In this document: one piece after another, positions 1 through 9,989 of the stretch
Layout of the letters: every line of letters begins with the position of its first letter
Numbering within the stretch: position 1 is the stretch's first letter
Assembly (NCBI GenBank): GCA_026874595.1
Contig: CM049322.1
Span: 35,399,840-35,463,839, forward strand
Direction of reading: 5' to 3'
DNA: 64,000 nucleotides
Origin: Sipunculus nudus
Taxonomy: Eukaryota; Annelida; Sipuncula; Golfingiida; Sipunculidae
Position numbers and translations under genes: made by a program
Notes under the pieces: generated by a model
Told to the model about the DNA's origin: nothing
The model's input: the letters and a program-made list of their open reading frames with translations, nothing else
The model's database searches: none

Positions 1-115
1 AGTAATTCAGCCCGTGAAAATGTTGCAGAGGCCAGTGGACATAGAGTGGCGACTTCTGATCACTTGGCAGTTATGGCAAGAGGACACCGAGGCAAAGGTC
101 GAGGCAAAAGAAAAG
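1..115 (+). CDS. Bcl-3-like gene, first visible exon (partial)
   Basis: The frame is open from base 1 and ends at donor G|GTATT (116-117), with one base of a split Gly codon left over. It encodes 38 residues finishing with a run of Gly, Arg and Lys. The next exon adds SEEDKVCKKPKLN, so together they make a bipartite nuclear-localisation-like segment. An upstream exon or start codon must lie outside the window, since the frame is open at the edge. Confidence 0.75.
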
Positions 116-288
116 GTATTTTACGTCAATTTTTCTCTTTGTTAGTTGAGGTTTATCAGAAGAAATAAATAGTAAAAATAAATATATGTTACCGGTATAT
201 TTACTTAGATTAATTATTTTACCACCTAGTATGATGTATTAATAAATACCGAAAAAAAAGTTTTTATATTTACATATATAAGTGTGTG

Positions 289-352
<64 letters not shown>

Positions 353-2159
353 TATTATTGATTGAAATTGAATGATCATATTAATGCTTTTAAGTTTTAA
401 GAACAAGAAGTATTTATTTTGTGAAAATTAGTGTGAAAATATTACATGCAATCACTGCTAGATAAATAGACATATTCAGTGTAGATTGTTGAATGTTATT
501 TTTTATTTAAAACAATATTTTTAAACTTTTGTGTACCAGGATCAGAAGAAGATAAAGTCTGCAAGAAACCGAAGCTGAACATTTCAAGTCCTGAAAATAC
601 TGAGTTTGGCACTAAAGGCTCTGATTACATCTTGGTTACGTCAGGTGGGAATTTTAACGTGACCAACAGCAGCCAGCCCTTTGTGAGCCTACCGCAGGCT
701 TCCGTTATCCAGCCAACCATGGTTTTGCACTCAGCTCCGAAGCTTGATTTACAAGTCAACAAAGTGGCAACTCCTAGCCCCGAGCCTGAGAGTCCCGTTT
801 GCCTGCAAGTCCCTGAAGTAGTGACAGCGTTAACGCAGCCGAAAACGCAAGTGATCCCCCAAGGCCATGGGACCCTTATACCATGCATGGTGGAGCAGCA
901 GTCGGCTGAGGTACCGGCAGTTGTTAATGACTCCTCAAGAGGGAAGAATCCTTCAATTTCAACATTTAAAACCAAACAGTCACCAAAACTGACCAATCAG
1001 GGCACAGCATCGCTTATAGCGCAAAAAGCAGGAGGAAATCAGCTTATCTCATTGCCGTTAGAACAACTACTGTCGAGCGGTGCTGTCAATGTTCCACCGC
1101 AGTTGCTGCTGCAGTATGTTCTCCAGCAGCGGCTGAAACAGAAGCTGTCGTCAGTGCTGGTTAAGGATACAGATGGGAAGCTGCATGTAGCATCTCAGCC
1201 TCAGCAGCAACCTCAGCAACAGCAGCAGCCGGTGGACCCAGCACCACAGAGCAACCTGCAGATGATGCACGAGATGCAGATGGCCATCCATCCAGATGAA
1301 GACGGGGACTAGTAAGTTATCATATGAATTTACCAATACAGTGAAACCTGTGTTAAAAGACCACCTGTGGGACTGGCCAAAAATGATCTTTTTTCACAGG
1401 TGGTCTTACTAGACGGATCAGTTTTAACCTATGTGAATGATTTGGGTTCACCAAGGTTGGTCTTAATTGTCAGGTGATCTTTCAGACTAGTTCCACTGTA
1501 TATATTGATCATGACTTTTTGTCTCAGTGACAATATTATTTTGGTTTTTTATGACATGAGAGCACTGTATATTCTCCATTATTTAATAATTCAGTTACCA
1601 AAATTTTCTTTTGCAGTATCCTTGTGATTAAACATGTAGTAATATATACTGTAGAAATATATCATGAGAATTTTATTGTGGCTAATCTTTGTTTACACTC
1701 TGCTTTTATTCCATCATTTCTGAAAAAGTGGTCTTTCTTATAAATTGTCCTCAATGAAAAAAGGGTGAATTAGTTATAGTTGTTGTGTTTACATGACACA
1801 ATGATGACTGGAATTTTTTAAAAAAATTAAATGATAAATGAGTAAATGTATACGTTACTTGTTTCACAACAGCCCAATCCACATAGCAGTCGCCCAGGGG
1901 GAGATTGACGTCATCATGAAGTTAATTGAAGTCATGAAGAGCAAGGACCTGACTGTTGATGTAACTGATGCTAATAAGCAGGTATGCTTCATTAATATTC
2001 ATATTCATCATGAATATTTATCATCATGAATATGCATCACCAAGGGTGATTTCTTTCACTGGTTTGAGCCAGAGATCTGCTGTTTTGTACCTGAGCCTCC
2101 AGCTCTCATCTCCTCTCCACTGTCATAATATATCCTTTATATATTGATGCTCTATGAAC

Positions 2160-2221
<62 letters not shown>

Positions 2222-5200
2222 GATACTGTATGTGCATAATTCAGTTGTATTTTATAACTATGGAATATCCACCTTATCAACAGGCTGAAGTATAGATTTT
2301 CAGACCTGCTAATATTTCTCATTAACTTACATTAAATGCCCAAAAATGCATAGTAAATATGAATTTTTTTCTCTCTCTCTCTCTTGTGGGTTTAAATCAC
2401 TTTGAAAACCAGAAAGTTAATCAGCAGTTTTTAAATCCTCTGTAAAAATTGCATATCTACATGAATGGACCAGTGTTTACATTGTTAGACTCAACAACAG
2501 AAGTTCCTTGGATTGAATCCCACTAGGAACACGAGGGCAAATAGCAAAATCTCTATAAAACACTTGATTTTGACTTTTTATAAAACAATTTGATCTGAGT
2601 AGATCTTATGAATTACTTATAAATTCTTGTAATGTTGAAATAAAACCTAAAATCTGATAAGTCAAAATTCTGAAATATTTAATTAAATATTTTTTCATTT
2701 AACAGACTCCTCTACATGTTGCTGTCATTGACAACAAACCAGAAATTATACGTCTCCTGCTGAGCCACGGGGCAAAGAGTCACCTTAGAGATCACCGTGG
2801 TAACAGTGCATTCCATCTGGCGGTTACCAATGGCAGCCTGGATGCTCTGAAAGTTCTTCTTGATCATAAGAGAGCTTCTGATAACCTGAACACAAAGAAT
2901 TATGATGGTAATTATGTTTCATAAATTGTATTGTGTTAAGTTCCTTATATTCTGATATGAATTGTAATGTGTATTAATTTACAATGTAATGAATAATGTA
3001 ATAAAATATGTGATATATGATTACATTAAATATATTGTAAATTACCTATTATAATGAAATTTAAAATTTTTTTTTATAAAATTCAATTATGTATTATTAA
3101 ATAGAATTGCATGATTTATGTTATGATATACATTCTTGTGTAATATATTAACATTGTGATGAATTTATTAATTACAGTAATTATTAAATTCCTGATATTG
3201 ACAACTAAAGTCAGTTCCTAGAAAAGTAGATCTTGATTCGGTAGTTTGTAAATTCTGTAATACAGACACTGCATATACTATGTAAATATGTTTTATGTAT
3301 ATATTTTTGGATTGATTTTATTATATATATATTTGCAGGCTTTACACCCCTGCAACAAGCTGTGATTCGTAACAAAACTGAGATGGTGGAGTTGTTGATT
3401 GGTGCTGGAGGGGTGGATATTAACGCAAAGGTAGGTCAAGGTCACCAAAAGCCATCAGAATTCTCAGTTTTCACTCTGCATGTGTGCATCAATGTATGTT
3501 AACTATTTATATATTAACTTGTTGATGACAGTGCACACCATGTTCTAAAATATCAGCATTGTTCACAATTTTAAATTCAGAGGTAAATATTTAATTAGTT
3601 TTCTCAACTAATTGAGGTCATGAGAGACAGTTTGGTAATTATATATCTTTCTTGTCATAGGAAACTATTGCTTTTATTGTAAAATGATAAATATTTATTA
3701 TATTCCCAGTGTTATGGAGTGATGAACACTTTAAATAGAAGGAAACTTAAATTCCTTCATAAACAAAACTGTAGGTGCTATATATATCTTGCACCTTGTA
3801 ATCAGGCATGATCAGGGAAATTATGTGTTGTGTTTTTGTGAATTAACACATTTTAATAGGGAAACTTTCTGTTTAACATAGTTGTTCATGTATGTGTTTA
3901 CAATAAAAATAGCAGAAGCTCATTTAAATTCAAAGGAAGGATATTTTCCATCTGTTGCCTCATAAATTATGCAAATTAGATGATACACAATTATGTACAT
4001 AACATTAACAAGGATATATTGTATTGATCAGATGAGAAAATAATTGATGCACTACCCTTTATTCAGCATGCTTACTTGCAACACTTCTTTATTTAAATTT
4101 TCTTCTTAAATTCTGCAAATTAGACAATGACCCTTATTAATTTACATTTTCTGCATAAATTATGCAAATTCCATTAGACACTAACCCAAGGATGTTTTAT
4201 CTTTGTCAGGATGGAAAAAGTGGACGAACCGCTCTCCACCATGCTGCTGAAAACAACAACTCTGTTCTGGTCGAGCTACTTCTCCGTCACGGGGCCAATC
4301 CAAACCTCCGTAATTATGCGGGAGACACAGTTATCGCTGCAGCCAGTGGACGAAGCTACATGAACATTGTAGGCCTACTGGTGAAGTATGGAGCTGATAC
4401 TTCCCAGAAAAATACAGTCCCCGAGTCGCTTCTCTTGAAGGGTGTACTGGTAGGTGATCGGTTTAATATTAATAATTAATAATAATTAATATTAATAAAC
4501 ATTCACTTGCTATTGATTGAGGTTTAAAGTTAACAGTACTTTGTATTGGAGATTTTCAAACTATGAAATATATACACCTATACTTATTTGGTAATTTAAA
4601 TTTACAAAAATGACATGCAGGCAGTGTACTGTTGACTCCCCAATTACAGAAACTGGCAGAAATTTTCTTTTGTCTTTAATAGAAAAGCGCTTGGTTCAGA
4701 GAGACTAGCCTATTGGTCTACTTCTGCTCTCTTAACCACATAAAGTGTCTATATTAGAGGTGTACATAATAAAGAATGACCTGTGAAGAAAGGCTTCACT
4801 GTATTGATATTAAATATTATGTAAAACAATCAAATATATATACTATACATAAAATGCATAAAAAATACATTAAATACATAAAAATAATGGGTAACATTAA
4901 AGAATAGGTGCCTACTGGGTTTAATTCCAAGGATTATGTCAAAAAGTGTGTAGGATTTATACATCAGTTTATCACCATTCATTTTAACTGTCCCAATCAA
5001 ATATATTGCCGTCTTTGATATGAAAACTATTCCTGGCAGACATGTAAATTTTCTGGTGGGCGCCTGTTTTATAATTGCTCCAAATAAATAAATACATTAA
5101 TTCATTCAAATAGAAAAGTTAAACTGAAGCATATTAACCATTTTATATTTTTTTTGCAGGCAAATCGTAGCTTAAGCAGATTGAAGGACAGAGGCCAAGG

Positions 5201-7814
5201 AAGTCAGTCTAACACGCCAAGTCCGTCACCAGTACCATTCATCCAGACTCCTGGCAACTCTTTGGTAACCGTGGTAACAGATTCAGCCATTGGTCAAGTG
5301 AGCATCTCACAGCCTGATACTCCTACATCACCAGTTGTGAGCATAACTGATCCCTTGATGATGCGAAATGTCACCTTGGTAACAGGCAGTCGGCTGACAC
5401 AGTCTGAACCAATGAAAACATTGCTGCTTTCACAAGAAGAACAATTGAAATTGAGCAGGCAGGTATCCACTGAACGAGGAACAAAAGAACGGAAGAAAAG
5501 AGGTCGTGGGGGCAAAAACAATTCTGCTTCGGAACGTGGTGCACAAGATAAAGTCAGAGGTATGAACACAAGTTCACCCCAACCCATATTGATTGATACT
5601 GCTGCATCTGTTGTCACCATAGCAACCAGTCCACCAGCTAGTGTTGATGTGAGGACCGGGAGCGATGGTAAAATTTCTATTATCAGAGGAGATGGTGAAT
5701 ACACTGGCTTGAGTATAGGCCATGAGAGGTCCAGTATACCCCAAGGGGCAATCAAAAAACAACTCATGTTGAAATCCTCTATACCTATATCGCTGATGCA
5801 AAATTCACTGCCCCAGCCTGTCCTGACACCATCAGTAGTTCCAGGGTATGTTTTGAAAGGACAAGAAAAAGGTTCTACTGGGGTAAGTGTTGCATCAGTA
5901 ACATTAAAGCCAGGTAGGTATAGTGATGCATTTCCAGGTGATAAACAGGCACCTGTCACCATAGTTACAAGTGTACAAGCTGAAACTAGTCAAGGTTCAG
6001 TCGTTTCTGAGAAGGCCTCGCCAGGACTTGTCCGGGTCATTTCTCAGAAAATGGAAACAGGAGTGATCAGCCCTGGAAAAACTGTATCAAGTAGAGACAA
6101 GCGAAGCCTGCATACTGGTGGTGTCAGTCGTGCAGCACAAAGTCCCCCACAACATGTTGTTTTCACTACAGGATCCAGTCTACCTGTTCCTTTGGTAACA
6201 CCACCAGTATCCAAGGTTACTGAATCTACAGCACCTGCTGACCTCAGCACATCCTCTAAGATGAGTTTGCATCCTAGAGCAGCGCCAACATCAGTGGATG
6301 ACAGAGACAATGTAATAATGCATACATCAATAGCAGAGACTGATAACTTTACATCAAAAAATGGAAAGAGTGCTACTCAAGAAACTAGATCTTCAGAAAA
6401 GGCAAATTCTGAATGTGACATGAGAGTAAGAGAAGAAGCAGTTATAGTGATAAGGCCACAAAAAGAGCCACAAACTGATATGACTGTAACAGAGGTGCCA
6501 ACATCAGTCACTGGGTGCAGAGTCTCAGTTACACAGAGTTCAACAGTAGTGGACATGTCAGAGGTGCAAAAGTCATTGTTACCCAGTGATAACAGAGACA
6601 AAACCGTGGTTAATAATCCGCAAGTGCTTGTTACAAAACAATCACATGAATCAAACATGTTGCCAAGGCAACCACTGAATCCAGGCATTCCTATTGGACC
6701 AAAAAGAACAAACAGTCCCATGGTACCGACAGATCTCTCGACAAAACCAAAACAAGAAGGGAAAAGTGTCATTCATTCATGTTCTTCAGTGAGCATGGAA
6801 CAATTAAGATCTGCACTTGCACAAACTGGAGAATCATCTGTAGAGAAGGTTTCTTGTCCAAACAAAGTGAACCCAACAATGTATGCAGAAGCAGATTCAA
6901 CTACGTCTCAGCCGCAACGAAAGAGAGTGAAAGTTGAAGGTTCTTCAACAAAAGAGATTTCATGTGGTTTGGAACCAAAACGTGTACCTGTTTCTACAAT
7001 CTCAGCTAGTTTGACAACTGTTTCAGAGGCAAAAAGTGGCCACAAACAGCAAATTGCACCTGTGGCGCATTCCCCTGAATCATGTGGACTTCCCAGAGCA
7101 AAAGTTGTTCCCGCGGTGTCTGTGTGTAGTGACAAGCAGACGGACATGTCAAAAGTGATGTCACATCCAACCACACCAGATGTAAACGCACATTGTAAAA
7201 CTGTGTCACAGAGTGGAACACAACAAACCCACTGTGCTGAAAGTAGACCACAGAGTGAAACGCCACAAGATTATAGCCCTGCCACTTCTGCATCTCTAAA
7301 GACAGAAGAAGAAGACTGCAGAGATGCTGAATCAGTAAAAAATGCTTCCCCTGGGGAGGTAGCACCCTCTTCTATTATACAGAGCAACATTTCAAATGTT
7401 ATTGCAAATGTTGCTAGAGGGATTATTCAACAAAACACATGCAACACTCTCACCAAATCACACACTGGCATGCGGTCAGGTGACCCATCAGACGCCATTC
7501 CAAGGTCAACTGCCCAAGTTGCTAAGGTTACCCCAGTGACAGCTGCTTCCATAGCAACAGGAATGATCACCAAGACAACTCCACCCGTCACTATGCAAAG
7601 AGAGAGTGGTGCAGCTGTAAAGCAGCCAGAAGGGTCCATTTCTCAGAGTGAAGGGATGGCAGGCAGTGCTGATAAGAAAGATTATCCTAGGATGTATAAT
7701 AAGTCACAGAATAAAACAAAAGATGAAAAAGATTATTGTTTAGATGATGAAGAGGCAGAGTTAGAAATTTGCATGTCAGAGGATGATGAAAATGATAAAA
7801 CAGAAGGTAATTAG
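1..7814 (+). CDS. Atypical nuclear I-kappa-B protein, Bcl-3/I-kappa-B-zeta-like (5' partial, 7 exons)
   Basis: Joined exons 1-115, 540-1311, 1873-1981, 2706-2907, 3339-3430, 4210-4449 and 5160-7814 keep one frame for 1,394 codons plus TAG; every junction is GT-AG. Visible residues: basic segment about 31-52 (GRGKRKG, KKPKL), Gln-rich linker about 240-285, six ankyrin repeats about 295-500 (PIHIAVAQG, TPLHVAV, FHLAVTNG, TPLQQAV, TALHHAAENN, then a degenerate last repeat), then a disordered Ser/Thr/Val/Pro-rich tail ending in an acidic cluster. DxDGD before the first repeat and KSGRTALH in the fifth match Bcl-3 and I-kappa-B-zeta rather than cytoplasmic I-kappa-B. In that family the repeats bind NF-kappa-B p50/p52 dimers in the nucleus and adjust transcription. 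The total is far longer than vertebrate Bcl-3 (about 450 residues) because of the tail. Family assignment is strong; the exact orthologue (BCL3, NFKBIZ or NFKBID) cannot be settled by eye. Confidence 0.9.
116..539 (+). other. Intron of Bcl-3-like gene with (TA)n array
   Basis: AT-rich intron bounded by GT and AG. It contains an almost pure TA microsatellite at 293-355, interrupted once by G. Nothing else is recognisable. Confidence 0.8.
540..1311 (+). CDS. Bcl-3-like gene, exon encoding N-terminal regulatory region
   Basis: Acceptor TACCAG|G at 538-539 and donor A|GTAAGT at 1312. The 772 bases encode about 257 residues rich in Ser, Gln, Pro and Val. Near the end is a leucine-rich stretch (LPLEQLLSS, LLLQYVLQQ) and a polyglutamine-type run (QPQQQPQQQQQP, codons around 1198-1230). 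It ends HPDEDGD, and the split Tyr codon leads straight into the first ankyrin repeat. The TAG that an unspliced reading shows at 1310-1312 disappears on splicing. Confidence 0.88.
1339..1498 (+). mobile_element. TA-flanked MITE, family M1, copy 1 (intronic)
   Basis: Starts CAGTGAAACCTGTG and ends in its approximate inverted complement (TTCCACTG), flanked on both sides by TA (1337-1338 and 1499-1500). Interior lines share AAGACCACC and GGTGGTCTTA with the copies at 8762 and 59240. The TA duplication and CAGTG ends suit a pogo/Tigger-type (Tc1/mariner) non-autonomous element. About 160 bp, no coding capacity. It lies in the intron 1312-1872. Confidence 0.75.
1873..1981 (+). CDS. Bcl-3-like gene, ankyrin exon 1
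   Basis: Acceptor CAACAG|C and donor CAG|GTATGC. The 109 bases encode the first ankyrin repeat, PIHIAVAQGEIDVIMKLIE, and then a loop ending DANKQ. The exon exits in phase 0. The HIAVAQG core is the same as in the first repeat of I-kappa-B-zeta. Confidence 0.92.
1982..2705 (+). other. Intron of Bcl-3-like gene
   Basis: Holds a pure TA array at 2163-2219 and a short CT run near 2368-2384. A weak tRNA-like stretch around 2470-2540 (GATTGAATCCC) is not convincing enough to call. The rest is AT-rich and unremarkable. Confidence 0.75.
2706..2907 (+). CDS. Bcl-3-like gene, ankyrin exon 2
   Basis: Acceptor AACAG|ACT and donor G|GTAATT. It encodes ankyrin repeats 2 and 3: TPLHVAVIDNKPEIIRLLLS, then FHLAVTNGSLDALKVLLDH. 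It ends in NTKNYD plus a split Gly; the NYDG motif at this place is also found in Bcl-3 and I-kappa-B-zeta. Confidence 0.93.
2908..3338 (+). other. Intron of Bcl-3-like gene
   Basis: Very AT-rich intron; nothing recognisable apart from TTATATATATATTTGCAG at the acceptor. Confidence 0.8.
3339..3430 (+). CDS. Bcl-3-like gene, ankyrin exon 3
   Basis: Acceptor TTGCAG|GC and donor AAG|GTAGGT. It encodes ankyrin repeat 4, FTPLQQAVIRNKTEMVELLI, ending VDINAK in phase 0. This 92-base exon is too short to stand out as an open reading frame but is required to join repeats 3 and 5. Confidence 0.92.
3431..4209 (+). other. Intron of Bcl-3-like gene
   Basis: AT-rich. It has repeated short ATTATGCAAATT-like words (around 3965, 4120 and 4155) that resemble octamer-type sites; no other feature. 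Confidence 0.75.
4210..4449 (+). CDS. Bcl-3-like gene, ankyrin exon 4
   Basis: Acceptor TGTCAG|GATGG and donor CTG|GTAGGT; exactly 80 codons, phase 0 at both ends. It encodes repeats 5 and 6: SGRTALHHAAENNNSVLVEL, HGANPNLRNYAGD, then IAAASGRSYMNIVGLLVKYG. The last repeat has lost the TPLH signature, as expected for a capping repeat. Confidence 0.93.
4450..5159 (+). other. Intron of Bcl-3-like gene
   Basis: AT-rich intron ending in a long T tract before GCAG. No repeat family or RNA gene is recognised. Confidence 0.75.
5160..7814 (+). CDS. Bcl-3-like gene, terminal exon encoding 884-residue C-terminal tail
   Basis: Acceptor TTTTGCAG|GCA after a T-rich tract; stop TAG at 7812-7814. The exon is open for 884 codons with no recognisable fold. 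It has basic patches (ERKKRGRGGKN, codons near 5490-5520; RKRVKVEG near 6920), two PxDLS-type motifs (PADLS at 6234-6248, PTDLS at 6726-6740), and an acidic end (DDEEAELE, SEDDENDK). Long unstructured tails follow the repeats in other nuclear I-kappa-Bs, but this is unusually large. A transactivation or co-repressor docking role is inference. Confidence 0.9.
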   Translation, partial: ANRSLSRLKDRGQGSQSNTPSPSPVPFIQTPGNSLVTVVTDSAIGQVSISQPDTPTSPVVSITDPLMMRNVTLVTGSRLTQSEPMKTLLLSQEEQLKLSRQVSTERGTKERKKRGRGGKNNSASERGAQDKVRGMNTSSPQPILIDTAASVVTIATSPPASVDVRTGSDGKISIIRGDGEYTGLSIGHERSSIPQGAIKKQLMLKSSIPISLMQNSLPQPVLTPSVVPGYVLKGQEKGSTGVSVASVTLKPGRYSDAFPGDKQAPVTIVTSVQAETSQGSVVSEKASPGLVRVISQKMETGVISPGKTVSSRDKRSLHTGGVSRAAQSPPQHVVFTTGSSLPVPLVTPPVSKVTESTAPADLSTSSKMSLHPRAAPTSVDDRDNVIMHTSIAETDNFTSKNGKSATQETRSSEKANSECDMRVREEAVIVIRPQKEPQTDMTVTEVPTSVTGCRVSVTQSSTVVDMSEVQKSLLPSDNRDKTVVNNPQVLVTKQSHESNMLPRQPLNPGIPIGPKRTNSPMVPTDLSTKPKQEGKSVIHSCSSVSMEQLRSALAQTGESSVEKVSCPNKVNPTMYAEADSTTSQPQRKRVKVEGSSTKEISCGLEPKRVPVSTISASLTTVSEAKSGHKQQIAPVAHSPESCGLPRAKVVPAVSVCSDKQTDMSKVMSHPTTPDVNAHCKTVSQSGTQQTHCAESRPQSETPQDYSPATSASLKTEEEDCRDAESVKNASPGEVAPSSIIQSNISNVIANVARGIIQQNTCNTLTKSHTGMRSGDPSDAIPRSTAQVAKVTPVTAASIATGMITKTTPPVTMQRESGAAVKQPEGSISQSEGMAGSADKKDYPRMYNKSQNKTKDEKDYCLDDEEAELEICMSEDDENDKTEGN
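6234..6248 (+). other. PADLS motif (possible CtBP-binding site 1)
   Basis: Codons CCT GCT GAC CTC AGC encode Pro-Ala-Asp-Leu-Ser at visible residues 869-873. This is an exact match to the PxDLS motif that CtBP co-repressors bind. Function is inferred from the motif. Confidence 0.5.
6726..6752 (+). other. PTDLSTKPK motif (possible CtBP-binding site 2)
   Basis: Encodes PTDLSTKPK at visible residues 1033-1041. It matches PxDLS and resembles the N-terminal PVDLRTRPK of vertebrate BCL3, a protein reported to work with CtBP. Here it lies in the C-terminal tail instead. Confidence 0.6.
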
Positions 7815-8107
7815 AATTGTCAGTGTCAAACAAGACCACCGTAATTCACTTTAATACCTCATTTGCTTAACATTGCCATCTGGTGTTCATGCCTGAAAAC
7901 ATTCTTCGCTTTTAAAACAAAATCATATTTAGAAATTTAAATATCACCCACTTTCTTTGTGATATATGCATTTCTTAATGCAGATGCATAGGTTACATAA
8001 TCAGTTTCTTTGTTTTTTTTTGTGTCACTTGGTAAACTTTGTACGACACTAGAAAGTAAAATATTATTACCTTTAATATTAATCAAATTTTGGAAAGCAC
8101 TCAGTTA

Positions 8108-8213
8108 CAGTAGAACCTCGTTTATCTGAACATTTTTTAGGAGCCTGGATGTGGGATTCAGTGATTTGTTTTTCTCCATGGATTGAGGTTTGAATGTAAA
8201 GGGGTCTGCTGTG
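8108..8213 (+). mobile_element. Short TA-flanked MITE (Tigger-like ends)
   Basis: Starts CAGTAGAACCTCG after TA (8106-8107) and ends GTCTGCTGTG before TA (8214-8215). The reverse complement of the end, CACAGCAGACCCC, imperfectly mirrors the start. About 106 bp, no coding potential. Confidence 0.5.
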
Positions 8214-8716
8214 TATTTCCTTTACTTATATGTATTAACCAAGTAAAAAGTAAAAGTAAAAGAACTAGATTTCATTATCTTATATTATATTCCAGTTCCT
8301 ACAACAGTATATATCAAATGTATTATGGTTGATCTCTTGTGCAAGAATCTCTTGAAAATTTATGGTAAAGGAATAAAGTTGGTCACAGATACCTAGCTTT
8401 AAATACCACTTTTTGTATGATAAGAACATTGAATATTGAATGAGGGTGAGATTTGTGATTTTGAATGTTTTATAGTTAAGTGAATACTTACTGTGCTTAA
8501 AACATTGTGATGTCTCTTTTGACATTAAGATACATATACATTACAGTATATGATTTCATATGTATTCATGGTTACATGAAAATAAACAAATATCCATGTA
8601 TATATATAAAATTTAGTATTTATAAGTGATAGCTTTAAATGTCAATATGCCATGTGTAGACACAGCACATTAAAGTTTGAATATTATATATATACATATA
8701 CATGAATGTATATATA

Positions 8717-8720
<4 letters not shown>

Positions 8721-8755
<35 letters not shown>
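8721..8755 (+). repeat. (TA)n microsatellite
   Basis: Pure AT dinucleotide run directly upstream of the MITE at 8762. Confidence 0.95.
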
Positions 8756-8761
<6 letters not shown>

Positions 8762-8939
8762 CAGTGAAACCTGTGTAATAAGACCACCAGTGGGACTTGC
8801 CAAAAAGGTCTTAATTCACAGATGGTCCTTTTAGACAGGTCATTTTAAAACTATTATGAATGTTTATGGTTCCCTCAAGAGTGGTCTTAATGGACAGGTG
8901 GTCTTATTAGACAGGTGGTCATTCAGACATGTTCCTCTG
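8762..8939 (+). mobile_element. TA-flanked MITE, family M1, copy 2 (3' UTR)
   Basis: Begins CAGTGAAACCTGTGTAATA and ends ACATGTTCCTCTG, whose complement CAGAGGAACATGT is a close match. TA flanks each side (8760-8761, 8940-8941). Inner repeats AGACCACC and GGTGGTC make the element largely self-complementary, so it would fold into a hairpin in the Bcl-3-like mRNA. Confidence 0.8.

Positions 8940-9035
<96 letters not shown>
8940..9035 (+). repeat. Compound (TATC)n(TA)n microsatellite
   Basis: About eight TATC units run into more than 30 TA units, starting exactly at the right flank of the MITE at 8939. Confidence 0.95.
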
Positions 9036-9038
<3 letters not shown>

Positions 9039-9234
9039 ATTTTGGATGTGTTCATGGTTATATGAAAGAATATATTTCTGACAGAAAAAATACAGATGTA
9101 AATACATTTTCAGTGAGAAGACGCAAATATATATGTATATTATATAATAAATGTATATATATATAATTAATGTCATGAATATGCGTGAAAACGTGACTAA
9201 AATTTGTTCTATATATTAATGGTAAGATTTGAGG

Positions 9235-9236
<2 letters not shown>

Positions 9237-9274
<38 letters not shown>
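9237..9274 (+). repeat. (TA)n microsatellite
   Basis: Uninterrupted AT dinucleotides in the 3' UTR. Confidence 0.95.
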
Positions 9275-9286
<12 letters not shown>

Positions 9287-9517
9287 TATGCAGTCTGTTT
9301 AGTTGCATCTCTTGCACAATGCTGTCATTATTATATTAGTAGCAGCATTTCACCATACACGGTGTCAATCAGTGTAAGGGTCAGAGTTGCACAAGGTGAA
9401 GGGTTGTCTCAAATTGTTCCTAAAACTGGTGACTGGTATCTGTATTTAATGTATCATATAAGTGTTTTTGTGTAAATACAACCCATGTTTATCATAGAAA
9501 GACAGTTGTCATAAAAT

Positions 9518-9520
<3 letters not shown>

Positions 9521-9574
<54 letters not shown>
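9521..9574 (+). repeat. (TA)n microsatellite
   Basis: Pure TA run, followed at 9577 by TACAGTAAACCTCC, a MITE-like terminus. Confidence 0.95.
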
Positions 9575-9577
<3 letters not shown>

Positions 9578-9983
9578 CAGTAAACCTCCATACTACAGAC
9601 ATTAGCAGGATCAGGATTTTGTCCATATAATACAAATGTTTCTGTATGACACAGATAATGGACATCCTGGAATATATTGCATAGGACCCTTTGAAGTCCT
9701 AATGTATGTAATATATACGCAGGGCATGCATACTTTGACTGACACAATAGGCCATACCAAATCATAAGTACTTTTGTATATATTATGTTACATACATGTG
9801 GCTAAAGACTGTTCATGTACCAGTCCTAGAAGCACCCAACATGATCCATACTTAATGTGAGACTACCTGTATTCTGTTACTCAGTACTTGTGTTTATTTG
9901 TGTATATGTGTATGTATGTTTGTATATAGTTGTGTTAATCTATATAGTCAAGAACATAACGCCAAGTGTGAATTGTTCTATGC

Positions 9984-9989
9984 AATAAA
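9984..9989 (+). promoter_or_regulatory. Candidate poly(A) signal of Bcl-3-like gene
   Basis: Canonical AATAAA, followed 12 bases on by a short A run and then a T-rich stretch. It is the last good candidate before the repeat block begins at about 10,100. Confidence 0.45.

Noticed and set aside
632-1312. Stand-alone 226-codon ORF
   Set aside because: It is an internal exon read past its donor; the apparent TAG is removed by the GTAAGT splice site, and the frame continues into the ankyrin exons.
2470-2545. tRNA or SINE in intron
   Set aside because: Only a box-B-like word; no box A or cloverleaf pairing.
5294-7639. Minus-strand ORFs opposite the large Bcl-3-like exon
   Set aside because: Shadows of the plus-strand coding exon; no start context, domains or splice sites.
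8856-9765. ORFs rich in Tyr-Ile repeats
   Set aside because: Translations of TA and TATC microsatellites.
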